From Halothiobacillus sp. (GTDB taxonomy: Bacteria; Pseudomonadota; Gammaproteobacteria; Halothiobacillales; Halothiobacillaceae), in NCBI GenBank assembly GCA_011389965.1, contig JAABTF010000015.1, forward strand, positions 1 through 48,794: a DNA stretch of 48,794 nt. Direction: 5' to 3'. The notes under the pieces were generated by a model. That model saw nothing but the letters and a program-made list of their open reading frames with translations, made no database searches and was not told the DNA's origin. The position numbers were made by a program, and so were the translations under genes. Shown here in pieces: positions 38,637-47,287 of the stretch (within the stretch, counting starts at the first letter, position 1; each line of letters begins with the position of its first letter).

Positions 38637-39650
38637 TCAGCCAGGACGACGGGTGGTGAAGATGGCACGACGCGGTGCGGGCAGGCCCTCGCGCGTGAGG
38701 CCGGGGTCCTCGGGATCGAGGAAATACGGCAGCGAGTGGCGGCTGCCGATCCAGTCGGTGACCCGCTGCTCGTCCTCGGTGGTCGGTGACACGTCGAGCA
38801 GGTGCGGCTGCGTGAACCCCATGCGCGAGAGCCAACCCTCGATCACGGACGGGCTGGGCAGAAACCAGACGTTGCGCATGCCGGCATACCGATCGGCGGG
38901 GGTGAGGATGGTCCGCTCATCGCCCTCGACCACCAGGGTCTCCAGAATCAATTCACCGCCGGGTCGCAGGCAGGACTTGAGTTCGGCCAGATGGGTAAAC
39001 GGGTCGCGACGGTGGTAGAGCACCCCCATGGAGAAGACGCTGTCGAACACCGGGCGGTGCGGAAAGCGTTCCAGGGTGGTGGGCAGGACGGTCGCTCGAT
39101 TGTCACCCAGCAGGTGCGCGAGCGCATGGAACTGCGCGAGGAATACCCAGGTGGGATCCACCCCAAGGGCGAACTCGGCCCCCGCGCCCAGCATGCGCCA
39201 GAGGTGATACCCGTTGCCGCTGCCCACGTCCAGCACGCGACGACCGGACAGCGGCTGAATCTCGCTGGCCAGCCGGTCCCATTTGAGATCCGAACGCCAC
39301 TCGGTGTCGATCTCGACCCCGAACAGGTCGAAGGGCCCCTTGCGCCAGGGGATCAACGCGCGCAGCGCCGTCTCCAGAGAAGGTCCTAGGGGATTGGCAC
39401 TGCGGGCCGTGATCACGGCCTGATCCAGATGGTTGACCGCATCAGGTGGGCGCTCTGGCAGGCGGCCGATGGCCTGCAGCCAGCGTGGCCAGTCGCCATG
39501 ATTGACCGACCGCCAATCGCGATGCCGCCATTCGTCGACGGGCAGGCGACCTAGGGACGAGGCCCGGATACCGCCCAGCGCGGCCTCGACCTGCTGGGTT
39601 ACCCGCCGGGCACCGCGTTGCACCGTTCCCTCGTCCAGCGGAGGGCTCAT
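38637..39650 (-). CDS. cmoB: tRNA U34 carboxymethyltransferase CmoB
   Basis: Uses carboxy-SAM to convert 5-hydroxyuridine at tRNA position 34 to cmo5U, which lets one tRNA read all four codons of a box. The 337-residue protein has the SAM-binding VLDVGSGNGYHLWRM, FSMGVLYHRRDP, and the N-terminal helical LPVDEW region of the family. I start it at ATG 39650, with GAGG about 8 bases upstream inside the end of the preceding barrel gene, 10 bases after its stop codon, implying coupled translation. Its partner cmoA is on the far side of that barrel gene. Confidence 0.95.
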   Translation of the reverse strand: MSPPLDEGTVQRGARRVTQQVEAALGGIRASSLGRLPVDEWRHRDWRSVNHGDWPRWLQAIGRLPERPPDAVNHLDQAVITARSANPLGPSLETALRALIPWRKGPFDLFGVEIDTEWRSDLKWDRLASEIQPLSGRRVLDVGSGNGYHLWRMLGAGAEFALGVDPTWVFLAQFHALAHLLGDNRATVLPTTLERFPHRPVFDSVFSMGVLYHRRDPFTHLAELKSCLRPGGELILETLVVEGDERTILTPADRYAGMRNVWFLPSPSVIEGWLSRMGFTQPHLLDVSPTTEDEQRVTDWIGSRHSLPYFLDPEDPGLTREGLPAPRRAIFTTRRPG

Positions 39651-39660
39651 CGAGTCGTCC

Positions 39661-40692
39661 TCAGAATCGGTAGCCGAGTCCCACGGCAAACAAACCGGTC
39701 TGCTGGTCGTAGAAACGGATGTCGGAGTCACGCTCGGAGTAGACGCCGTAGGCATTGACCGACCAGTTCGCCCAGCCGAAGGGTTCGGTGTAGCGGACCC
39801 CGGCGACCAGGCCCTTCTCGTGGCCATCGCGATACTCGTCGAATATCGGCTGACGGGCCTCATAGCGATCCACGCCGTAGTAGCCGGTCAGGGAAAGCTG
39901 CCACTGCCGGCTCGTCCACCGCGCAGATAGCTGCGGGCGCAACAGCCAGCCTCGGTTGGCCGCGCCGTCGACATCCATGCGCCGATAGCGAATCCCGGGG
40001 GTCAAGCTGAAGTTATCACCGACTGTCAGTCGGTAATCGACTCCCAGGCGGTGCTCGGTGACATTGCGGTCCAGGCGGCTGCGTTCAGCGGCCGAGAGGT
40101 TAAGCGCCTGGCCGGATTGCTCCTGGTCGTAATCTCGACGCAGCAGCCGGTAGCTCACCCCCAGCCCGGTGCCGGCTATGCCGCTCAGACCCAGATTCAA
40201 ACCGCGCGTATCCACATCGGTGGCCTGACGTTTTTCCCCGGTCAGAAAGGGGTCCGCCCAGGCCTCGTTGCCGGCAAACGTCACCGGGATCACGCCGGCC
40301 TGCAGCAGCCCCACGCCGCTGATGCGATACCGGGCGCCGACCTCTAGGGACGGGTCCCCATCGACCAGTCCCTGCCTGGGCGTGCCCGCGTAGACTGCCA
40401 AGCGATTGGGGGTGAGGGTGTAGTCGATCTGCCCGAGAACCCCGCCCACGAGGCGAGTGTCGCGGGAGGAAAGGCTGTAGAGCGAGTCGATCTCTTTTCG
40501 GTCACTGGAGACGACGAGGTTCGAGCGGCTGGTCAACACGCCCACCAGCGGGGTGATATCGCCGGAAAAGCCGACCTCGTCACTGATCGGTGCCGCTTGA
40601 GCCGTTGTGGCGGCGACGAGTCCCATAACGACGGCCCCGGCTAGGGCAGAGGGTCGGAGCACCGGGACATTCGGTTTGCTGAGGGGTTTCAT
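39661..40692 (-). CDS. DUF2860-like outer-membrane beta-barrel protein
   Basis: A 343-residue exported protein with a signal peptide of about 33 residues (ending TTAQA before APISDE), then repeated amphipathic strands of alternating hydrophobic residues ending in Phe (GLGYRF), the outer-membrane barrel end signal. The start of the mature part, DEVGFSGDITPLVGVLTSRSN, resembles DUF2860 proteins of Vibrio and Pseudomonas, whose role is unknown. It is placed between cmoA and cmoB, where a tRNA-modification pair would be expected to be adjacent. AGGGA lies 10 bases before the ATG. No function is assigned. Confidence 0.8.
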   Translation of the reverse strand: MKPLSKPNVPVLRPSALAGAVVMGLVAATTAQAAPISDEVGFSGDITPLVGVLTSRSNLVVSSDRKEIDSLYSLSSRDTRLVGGVLGQIDYTLTPNRLAVYAGTPRQGLVDGDPSLEVGARYRISGVGLLQAGVIPVTFAGNEAWADPFLTGEKRQATDVDTRGLNLGLSGIAGTGLGVSYRLLRRDYDQEQSGQALNLSAAERSRLDRNVTEHRLGVDYRLTVGDNFSLTPGIRYRRMDVDGAANRGWLLRPQLSARWTSRQWQLSLTGYYGVDRYEARQPIFDEYRDGHEKGLVAGVRYTEPFGWANWSVNAYGVYSERDSDIRFYDQQTGLFAVGLGYRF

Positions 40693-40816
40693 CTAGCGCG
40701 TTCCCTGTTGTCGATACACCACAAATGGATTTGACCGCCCGTCTTTGAGCCGGGTCCATATCTTACGGCTATTCGCCCGCATGATGGTTCCCTGGGACCC
40801 GCCGGTTGGGCCGATT

Positions 40817-41608
40817 TCAGCCCGACACTGTTGTTTCGGCGCATCGGCGCGCCAGCCACAGACAGAAACCATAGTGGCGAGAAAGCATCACGCATTCGGT
40901 AAAGCCAGCCCGCCGCAGACGCGATTCATGCGCCCCGACCGTCTCCGTGCGCAGGACGTTTTCCAGCGCCTGGCGCTTGTGGGCAATCTCGAGTTCGGAA
41001 TAACCATTGGCGCGCTTGAAGTCATGATGCAGCGCGGTCATCAGGGCCTCGGCGGTGGGGTCTGGCTCGTGGACTTTCTCGGCGAGCACCAGCACGCCGC
41101 CCGGCACTAGGCCATCGAAGATCCGCTGAATCAACGCCTCACGCTGCTCGATGGGAACGAACTGCAGGGTATAGCCCAGGACCACCAACGAGGCATCGCC
41201 CAGGAGAACGTTCTGGACGTCCTCGCAGACCAGGCGGGTGGGGTAGGGCGACTGGAATGCCGCCAACTGGGCGCGGGCACGCTCAATCATGGGCGCGGAA
41301 CTGTCGACGCCGATCAGCTCCACGCCCCCTGGGGGCTCGGCCATGCCGCCCAGCGCCGCGCGCACGGATAAGGTCATCGCCCCCAGCGAGCAACCCAGGT
41401 CGTACACGCGCGACTGCGGCTGGACATGACGCCGCGCAATCGCCGCAACCAGTTCGAGGTTGAAACGGTAGCCGGGGACTGAGCGCGAAATCATGTCGGG
41501 AAAGACGGCGGCCACCGCTTCGTCGAAACGGAACGCGGCCGGCGGCTGGGGAGCCCGGTAGAGGGAGTCGTGTCCGGAGACCGGGTTGTCGTGTCTGGGA
41601 TAATCCAT
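40817..41608 (-). CDS. cmoA: Carboxy-S-adenosyl-L-methionine synthase CmoA
   Basis: Converts SAM and prephenate into carboxy-SAM, the donor for CmoB. The 263-residue protein has the Rossmann SAM-binding VYDLGCSLGAMTLS and ELIGVDSSAPMIERA, the ISRSVPGY segment and VLGYTLQFVPIEQR, all characteristic of CmoA rather than a normal methyltransferase. I use ATG 41608; GTG 41614 is in frame but its ribosome-binding site is too close. Upstream is mnmH (82-base gap); downstream, 124 bases on, is the barrel gene. Active-site residues look complete. Confidence 0.95.
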   Translation of the reverse strand: MDYPRHDNPVSGHDSLYRAPQPPAAFRFDEAVAAVFPDMISRSVPGYRFNLELVAAIARRHVQPQSRVYDLGCSLGAMTLSVRAALGGMAEPPGGVELIGVDSSAPMIERARAQLAAFQSPYPTRLVCEDVQNVLLGDASLVVLGYTLQFVPIEQREALIQRIFDGLVPGGVLVLAEKVHEPDPTAEALMTALHHDFKRANGYSELEIAHKRQALENVLRTETVGAHESRLRRAGFTECVMLSRHYGFCLWLARRCAETTVSG

Positions 41609-41689
41609 GGCCACACGCCTGGGTAAAACGGCGCACGATTCTACCGCGACCGGTGGGCTGGTGCGACGTGTAGTATCCCCTCGGATTTC

Positions 41690-42829
41690 CTAGACGGACG
41701 ATCGCGGCTGCAGGCCGCGGGCGACGAGCACTTCGGCCACGGCCTCGGGGGAACCGCTGAAGATGGTGCGATCGCGCTTTTTCTCCAACTGGTAGTCGTA
41801 CATCGGGTCGTAGTACTCCACCAACATCACGCGGATCAGGTCTCGCAGGCCATCCGACAGACCGTGGGCATACCAAGCGTCCAGCCCGCTCTCGGCCATC
41901 TGGCGCACCTTACGGTGGCGCACGCCGCCCAAGCGCTTGGCGACCCGATCGATGGCGCCGAGGATATGCTCCCGCATCCGGCCTTCGACCTCTTCGAGGT
42001 CCTCGCCGAGCCTGGCCCGATAGCCGGCCTCCAGGTCGATGATGTAATCCTTGAGGCTCTGCTCGACCCGTTCCTCGAGGGGCCGCTCGATCACCACAAG
42101 GGGGGCGGCGGTCATGCGTTCGAACAGCGGCGGCGGTACCCGGCGGGCACCGACCATGCTGCCCTCGTCCTCCACCAGGATCGAATCCGCGGGGGCGCCG
42201 TGCCGCAGGCGCAGCAGGTCGATGGCCACCTGGTTCTCGAAGGCGATCGGCGTGGGCTGCGGCTCGGGCTCGCGACCGAAGGCCGAGCCCTTGTGCCGGG
42301 CCCGACCCTCGAGGTCCAGCTGGCGCTCGAAGCGATGCAGGAAGGGCGTCTTGCCGACGCCGGTGCGCCCTCCCAGCATGATCAAGGGCGCGTCGGCCGA
42401 CTGAGTTTCCAGTGCATCGAGCAGAAACCGCCGCATCGCCTTGTAGCCGCCGGCAATGCGTGGGTAGGCCACGCCCGTCGCCTCGAACAGCATCTGTTGG
42501 GTCAATCGGGAGCGCAGCCCGCCCCGAAAGCAATACAGGAGCGCGTCGGGGTGCGCCTCGAGAAAGCGCTGCCACCGTTCTACCCGTCGCGCCTTCTCGG
42601 TCTCGTCGACCAGCTGGTAACCCAGGGCGATCGCCGCGTCCTGACCGGCCTCCTTGTAACGGATGCCGACCTGGTGGCGCTCCTCGTCGGTGAGCAGGGG
42701 ATGGTTAGTCGCCTCGGGGAAGGCACCCTGTTCGAATTCCACCGGCGCGCGCAGATCCAGCAGGGGGCGCCGCTCGAGAAAGGCGGCAGCCAGATCCGTG
42801 AACACCGGCAGGTCGCGTGCGTTTGCCAT
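41690..42829 (-). CDS. mnmH: tRNA 2-selenouridine synthase MnmH (SelU)
   Basis: Replaces sulfur by selenium in 2-thiouridine at tRNA position 34 via a geranyl intermediate, using selenophosphate from SelD. The 379-residue protein has an N-terminal rhodanese with catalytic C100 (YCFRGGLRS) and a P-loop GGRTGVGKT (153-161), both needed. It starts at ATG 42829, 7 bases after selD, forming the selD-mnmH pair typical of bacteria that make selenouridine. No selA or selB is visible in the window, so use of selenocysteine cannot be judged. Confidence 0.94.
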   Translation of the reverse strand: MANARDLPVFTDLAAAFLERRPLLDLRAPVEFEQGAFPEATNHPLLTDEERHQVGIRYKEAGQDAAIALGYQLVDETEKARRVERWQRFLEAHPDALLYCFRGGLRSRLTQQMLFEATGVAYPRIAGGYKAMRRFLLDALETQSADAPLIMLGGRTGVGKTPFLHRFERQLDLEGRARHKGSAFGREPEPQPTPIAFENQVAIDLLRLRHGAPADSILVEDEGSMVGARRVPPPLFERMTAAPLVVIERPLEERVEQSLKDYIIDLEAGYRARLGEDLEEVEGRMREHILGAIDRVAKRLGGVRHRKVRQMAESGLDAWYAHGLSDGLRDLIRVMLVEYYDPMYDYQLEKKRDRTIFSGSPEAVAEVLVARGLQPRSSV

Positions 42830-42836
42830 CGTCTGC

Positions 42837-43904
42837 CTAGCGCTCACGGAAGACGACGCGCGGCCCCTCGGCCTCCTCGCGCAGATGACCGACCGGCGTG
42901 GCGTGCAGCCCCTCGGCCTCCAGCAGGGACGCCACCCTATCGGCATAATTCGGCCGCACCGCGACCAGCAATCCACCCGAGGTCTGGGGGTCGCAGATTA
43001 CGGCACGAGCGAAGTCGCTCATCTCGCCGAGATGGACGCCGTAACTGGCATAGTTGCGCCCAGTGCCACCAGGCATCTGACCACGGGCGATGTAATCGGC
43101 CACCGCCTCGATCAACGGCAGGGCATCGATCTCGATCTCGGCATGCACACCACTGCCACGACACAATTCGAGCAGGTGCCCGCCCAGACCGAATCCGGTG
43201 ACGTCGGTCATAGCGGTCACCGCCTCGATCTGCGCCAACGCCTGGCCCACCCGGTTGAGGCGAGTCATGCTTTCCGGCGCTAGGTGCGCGTGCGCTTCGT
43301 CGAGCACCCCGTTCTTCTGCGCGGTGGTCAGCACCCCCACGCCCAACGGCTTGGTCAGGAACAAGCGATCCCCGGCCTGGGCAGTGTCGTTGCGTTTCAA
43401 CTGGTCGAGATCCACTCGCCCGGTCACCGCCAGGCCGAAGATCGGCTCCGGTGCATCGATCGAATGCCCCCCGGCCAGGGTGATGCCGGCATCCCGGCAG
43501 GCACTGCGCCCACCGTCGATCACGGCGGCGGCCACTTCGGGCCCCAATTTGTCGATCGGCCAGCCGAGGATGGCGATCGCCAGCAACGGCTGGCCGCCCA
43601 TGGCGTAGATGTCGCTGATGGCATTGGTCGCCGCGATACGCCCGAAGGTGAAGGGATCGTCGACGATGGGCATGAAGAAATCGGTGGTCGAGATGATGGC
43701 ACTGCCATCACCCAGGTCGAACACCGCCGCATCGTCGCGCGAGTCGTTGCCGACGATCAGGCGCGCATCCGGCTCGATCGACGTCAATGTCGAGGCGAGC
43801 ATGTCGTCCAGCAGGGACGGAGCGATCTTGCAGCCGCAACCGGCACCATGGCTGTACTGGGTAAGCCGGATCGATGAGGGCGATTTCTGTGTGTTCGATG
43901 GCAT
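42837..43904 (-). CDS. selD: Selenide, water dikinase (selenophosphate synthetase)
   Basis: Makes selenophosphate from selenide and ATP. The 355-residue protein has the N-terminal active-site loop HGAGCGCKI with C23 (cysteine, not selenocysteine) and K26, the AIR-synthase-like ATP-binding domain with [14 protein letters not shown], and [11 protein letters not shown]. It precedes mnmH and is 27 bases after the EAL gene. The pairing with mnmH says that at least one use of the product is tRNA selenouridine. Confidence 0.96.
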   Translation of the reverse strand: MPSNTQKSPSSIRLTQYSHGAGCGCKIAPSLLDDMLASTLTSIEPDARLIVGNDSRDDAAVFDLGDGSAIISTTDFFMPIVDDPFTFGRIAATNAISDIYAMGGQPLLAIAILGWPIDKLGPEVAAAVIDGGRSACRDAGITLAGGHSIDAPEPIFGLAVTGRVDLDQLKRNDTAQAGDRLFLTKPLGVGVLTTAQKNGVLDEAHAHLAPESMTRLNRVGQALAQIEAVTAMTDVTGFGLGGHLLELCRGSGVHAEIEIDALPLIEAVADYIARGQMPGGTGRNYASYGVHLGEMSDFARAVICDPQTSGGLLVAVRPNYADRVASLLEAEGLHATPVGHLREEAEGPRVVFRER

Positions 43905-43931
43905 TGACTTACGCAGTGATGGAGATTTCGT

Positions 43932-44724
43932 TCAAGGCATTTCTACCTCGGGCAGGCATTCGAAGCCGGGCCGGGCGAACCAGTAGCCCTGGAACAATGA
44001 CAGACCGATTTCGCGCAGTGTTTCGTATTCGGCCCGTGTCTCGACGCCTTCGGCGATCAGGCGGATGCCCATTTCGTCGCACATCATGGCAGTCGAGCGG
44101 ATCACTGCCCGACGGGCTTTCTGGTGATCCACGCCACGCACCAGATTGAGGTCGATCTTGACCAGGTCCGGCTCGAGCTCGATCAGGTGGTTCAGCCCGG
44201 CAAAACCCTCGCCGTAATCGTCGATCGCCCGCATCAGACCCTGTTCCCGGTATTCGTCGAAAATGCTGCGCAAATGACCGCGATCGAGTATGTCCTCGGC
44301 CTCGGTCACCTCGAAGATCAAGCGATAAGAGTCGAAACCGTAATGCCGGGCCGCCTCCATGGTCGCGCGGATGCAGGACTGCGGCTTGTAGACCGCATTG
44401 GGCATGAAGTTGATGCTCAGGTACGACTGGATATCCAACTCGCTGGCCATGCGAATCGCGGTGACCCGTGCGGCCTGGTCGAAGTAATAGCGATTGGTCG
44501 CATTCATCTGCTCGAGCACGCTGCCGGCCGATTCGCCATTGGGGCCGCAAGGCCTCGTAGGCATAGATCTCGCCGCGATCGGTATCGACGATCGGCTGAA
44601 ACGCCATGGAAAAGGTGAAGTCGAGCCGGTTCTTGGCCTCGCTCAGGCAGTCGCGGCAGGTCACTTGTCGGACCCCATCCGGAAAAACTTCCACTTGCTC
44701 CAGGTTGGTGACTTCCTGCGACAT
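43932..44724 (-). pseudogene. EAL-domain c-di-GMP phosphodiesterase, frameshifted
   Basis: Two overlapping reading frames together make one EAL protein. From ATG 44724 (GAGG upstream) frame one reads MSQEV...DCLSEAKNRLDFTFSMAFQPIVD...YAYEAL; near 44541-44552, in a GGGGCC run, the frame changes and continues GPNGESAGSVLEQ to the stop at 43932. The break is within EALVRG, where the gap can be explained by one missing base (or five). Beyond it the catalytic residues are all present: INF, FEVTE, DDYGEGFAGL, KIDLN, AEGVE and FQGYWFARP. So it is either a recent pseudogene, a phase switch or a sequencing error. The N-terminal CxxC (C23/C26 region, VTCRDC) is unusual. It is adjacent to selD. Confidence 0.85.
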
Positions 44725-44781
44725 CGACGACCTCTCCCATGTGCTTGCCAGGCGAATCGGCGGATGCCGCCGGACAGGGCG

Positions 44782-45366
44782 TCAGTCTAGCAAATGCCTG
44801 GCTGGCAAGGTGAGCCGCATGAGGTAATCGTCCATGACGAATCCCGCCCCGATGGGCTTTCGATGCTCACCCGCCCATTGGAAACCGGCGCGACGATACG
44901 CCCGGATGGCGGGATGGTTGTGGCGATTGACGCGCAAGGTGAGTGCGGCGTGCCCCTCCATCAGGGCCTCGGCGGCCACGGCGGCCAACATCCGCCGCCC
45001 CAGCCCCAGTCCGTGAAAGGCCGGCTGCAGATAAATCTTGTCGAGGAAAGCCTCGGCGGCTTGCGGCTGCCAGGCGAGAAACCCGATCGCCCTGGACCCA
45101 GCCCACAGCAAACGGAATCGACTGCCCGCCCGCGCCTGCCGGCGCAACTCGCCGACCGAATAACCCCGCGAGAGCATATAGTGGACCTGGGCGGCGCCGA
45201 TGATGGGCGGATAACAGTGCCACCAGATCGATTCGGCCAGCGAGACGATCCGGGGAAAGTCCTGCTCGCGGGCAACCCGCAGGACAAACCAAGGGCCCGC
45301 TGCCCCGGGCCGGCTCACCGGCTCCGGCAACTGATCCTCAAAGGGGAACGACGGATGACTTGTCAT
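44782..45366 (-). CDS. GNAT-family N-acetyltransferase
   Basis: A 194-residue protein with the GNAT fold: LRVAREQDFPRIVSLAE at the start, the acetyl-CoA loop HGLGLGRRML (Q/RxxGxG/A) and NRHNHPAIRAYRRAGF in motif B. Its substrate is unknown; a role in modifying a protein or a small molecule cannot be told. I use ATG 45366 (GGGG upstream). It follows the PAS gene by 43 bases and precedes the EAL gene by 57 bases, so the three may be co-transcribed. Confidence 0.88.
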   Translation of the reverse strand: MTSHPSFPFEDQLPEPVSRPGAAGPWFVLRVAREQDFPRIVSLAESIWWHCYPPIIGAAQVHYMLSRGYSVGELRRQARAGSRFRLLWAGSRAIGFLAWQPQAAEAFLDKIYLQPAFHGLGLGRRMLAAVAAEALMEGHAALTLRVNRHNHPAIRAYRRAGFQWAGEHRKPIGAGFVMDDYLMRLTLPARHLLD

Positions 45367-45409
45367 TGCTACCCCGAAAGGAAGTTGTCCATCCCGATGT
45401 CCGCCGGCG

Positions 45410-45784
45410 TCAGGCCCGCGCCGAGGTGTAGCCCACCTTCTGCCCGTTGCGGACAATCGGCGCGACGCGGGTCAGCACCCAGTAATAGTCGCCGTTCTTG
45501 CAGCGATTCTTGACCACACCGAAGAAATCCCGATCCGCCTGAATCTCCTGCCACATGAGGTAATAGACGGTATCCGGCATGTCCGGATGCCGGAGAATGT
45601 TGTGCGGCTGGCCGATCAGTTCGTCGACGGAAAAGCCGGAGATTTCGGCCAGAGAGCGGCTCGCCTGGGTGATTATCCCGGCACAATCGGTCTTCGATTG
45701 CAGGGCGCGATGACTGCCCAGCCCGACCACATTCCCGGTGACCTGTCGGATATCGATCGGCGGCTGGTATTCCATCGACAACAT
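45410..45784 (-). CDS. Stand-alone PAS-domain protein (Aer-like)
   Basis: A 124-residue protein made of one PAS domain. The motifs HNILRHPDMP and VVKNRCKNGDYYWV match the FAD-binding PAS of Aer and of chemotaxis receptors. It ends at GYTSARA, where receptors would continue into a HAMP or signalling domain, so it is either a true single-domain sensor or a truncated receptor. GGGGAG lies 8 bases upstream of ATG 45784. It is just downstream of mnmE and upstream of the GNAT and EAL genes, which suggests a small redox-to-c-di-GMP signalling cluster. Confidence 0.85.
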   Translation of the reverse strand: MLSMEYQPPIDIRQVTGNVVGLGSHRALQSKTDCAGIITQASRSLAEISGFSVDELIGQPHNILRHPDMPDTVYYLMWQEIQADRDFFGVVKNRCKNGDYYWVLTRVAPIVRNGQKVGYTSARA

Positions 45785-45885
45785 GGCATCACTCCCCAAA
45801 GTAATAATGATGGGGTATTTAATCTGTCCGGAGTGGGGCTTTCAACCGAGTGGCCCGGTCGGGGAAACGGGCTCCAGGCCGGTGC

Positions 45886-47235
45886 TCACTTGCCGATACA
45901 GAAGCTGCCGAATATCTCGCCCAATAGGTCGTCGGCGGTATACCGACCGGTGATCGCCTCCATCGCAGCCTGGGCGCGACGGAGGCTTTCGGCGGCCAAC
46001 TCGCCCGCCCCGAGGTCGATCAGGGAGCGGGCGGCCTCCTCCAGGTCCTGCCGGCTCGATTCGAGCGCCTCGAGGTGGCGTCGACGGGCGATGAACGGAT
46101 CTTCCGTCCGCTCGGAGAGCCCGGCCAACTGGCGCAGCTCGTGCCGGAGCGTGGCCACGCCGGCGCCGGTGCGGGCGCTTAGCCGCAGGGTATCTGCCTC
46201 GACCCGGCTCGACGCCGGCTCGCCCGTCAGGTCGATCTTGTTGAGCACGGTGAGTCGGGGCTTGTCGGGCAGGCTCGCCAGGGTCGCCTCGTCTTCCGCG
46301 CTGTGCCCCTGGGTGGCATCGATCACCAGCAGGATCAGATCGGACCGCTCGATCTCGGCCCACGCCCGGCGGATGCCTTCCTGCTCGATGGGGTCGTCGC
46401 TTTCGCGCAGACCGGCGGTGTCGATGACGTGCACGGGCAGGCCGTCTAGGTCGATCTCGGCGCGCAACACGTCGCGCGTGGTTCCGGCGATCTCGGTGAC
46501 GATGGCCCGCGACTCGCCCGCCAGTTCGTTGAGCAGACTCGACTTGCCGGCATTGGGCCGGCCCACGATCACCAGCTGCAAACCTTCGCGCAGGCGTACG
46601 CCTTCCCCGGTCCGGCTGAGCAGGTCGTCGAGTTCCGCCCGCAGATCGGCGAGTTGGTCACGCAGGCGTGTGTCGGAGAGGAAGTCGATCTCCTCCTCGG
46701 GAAAGTCCAGCGCCGCCTCGATGTACATGCGCAGGTGGATCAGGTGCTCAACGAACGCGTCGACCCGCCGCGAGAACGCCCCGGTCAGCGATCGCCGAGC
46801 GGCGTTGGCCGCCTGGCTGGATCCCGCCTCGATCAGATCGGCCACCGCCTCGGCCTGCGCCAGATCCATGCGGCCATTGAGGAAGGCGCGTTCGGTAAAT
46901 TCGCCGGGCCGGGCGGTCGTCGCCCCGGCCCGGGTCATCTCGCTCACCGCCTCGTCGAGCAGCACGGGATTGCCGTGCCCCTGCCATTCGATCACGTCCT
47001 CGCCGGTATACGAATGCGGCCCGGGAAAGTACAGGACGATGCCGTCGTCCAGCACGCTGGCGTCGACTGCGCGCTTGAGGGTGACGTAATGGGCGTGACG
47101 GGGAACGGGCCGAATACCGGTCAGCCGATGAATGATCTCCAGCGCCCGCGGCCCCGAAAGGCGCACCACCCCGACGCCAGCCCGCCCGCTGGCCGTGGCC
47201 ACCGCACAGATGGTTTCCGTGAGGGGCTCAGTCAT
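45886..47235 (-). CDS. mnmE: tRNA uridine-5-carboxymethylaminomethyl(34) synthesis GTPase MnmE
   Basis: Potassium-activated GTPase that with MnmG modifies U34 of tRNA. The 449-residue protein has the folate-binding N-terminal domain (TICAVATASGRAGVGVVRLSG), the G domain with GRPNAGKS (225-232), G2 TTRD, G3 DTAGL and NKID, and the C-terminal CIGK with the catalytic C446. It sits next to yidC, as near the origin in most gammaproteobacteria. MnmG is 30 kb away in the same window. Confidence 0.97.
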   Translation of the reverse strand: MTEPLTETICAVATASGRAGVGVVRLSGPRALEIIHRLTGIRPVPRHAHYVTLKRAVDASVLDDGIVLYFPGPHSYTGEDVIEWQGHGNPVLLDEAVSEMTRAGATTARPGEFTERAFLNGRMDLAQAEAVADLIEAGSSQAANAARRSLTGAFSRRVDAFVEHLIHLRMYIEAALDFPEEEIDFLSDTRLRDQLADLRAELDDLLSRTGEGVRLREGLQLVIVGRPNAGKSSLLNELAGESRAIVTEIAGTTRDVLRAEIDLDGLPVHVIDTAGLRESDDPIEQEGIRRAWAEIERSDLILLVIDATQGHSAEDEATLASLPDKPRLTVLNKIDLTGEPASSRVEADTLRLSARTGAGVATLRHELRQLAGLSERTEDPFIARRRHLEALESSRQDLEEAARSLIDLGAGELAAESLRRAQAAMEAITGRYTADDLLGEIFGSFCIGK

Positions 47236-47261
47236 GCCAAACGACCCGACAGACGAGGGAA

Positions 47262-47277
47262 TGTTTCACGGGAAACC
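47262..47277. other. parS-like ParB-binding site
   Basis: TGTTTCACGGGAAACC matches the parS consensus TGTTTCACGTGAAACA at 14 of 16 positions, keeping the central TTCACG and GAAAC. It lies in the 52-base gap between mnmE and yidC, close to where oriC is expected, and the window encodes ParA and ParB. Confidence 0.6.
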
Positions 47278-47287
47278 AAGGCGCCGG

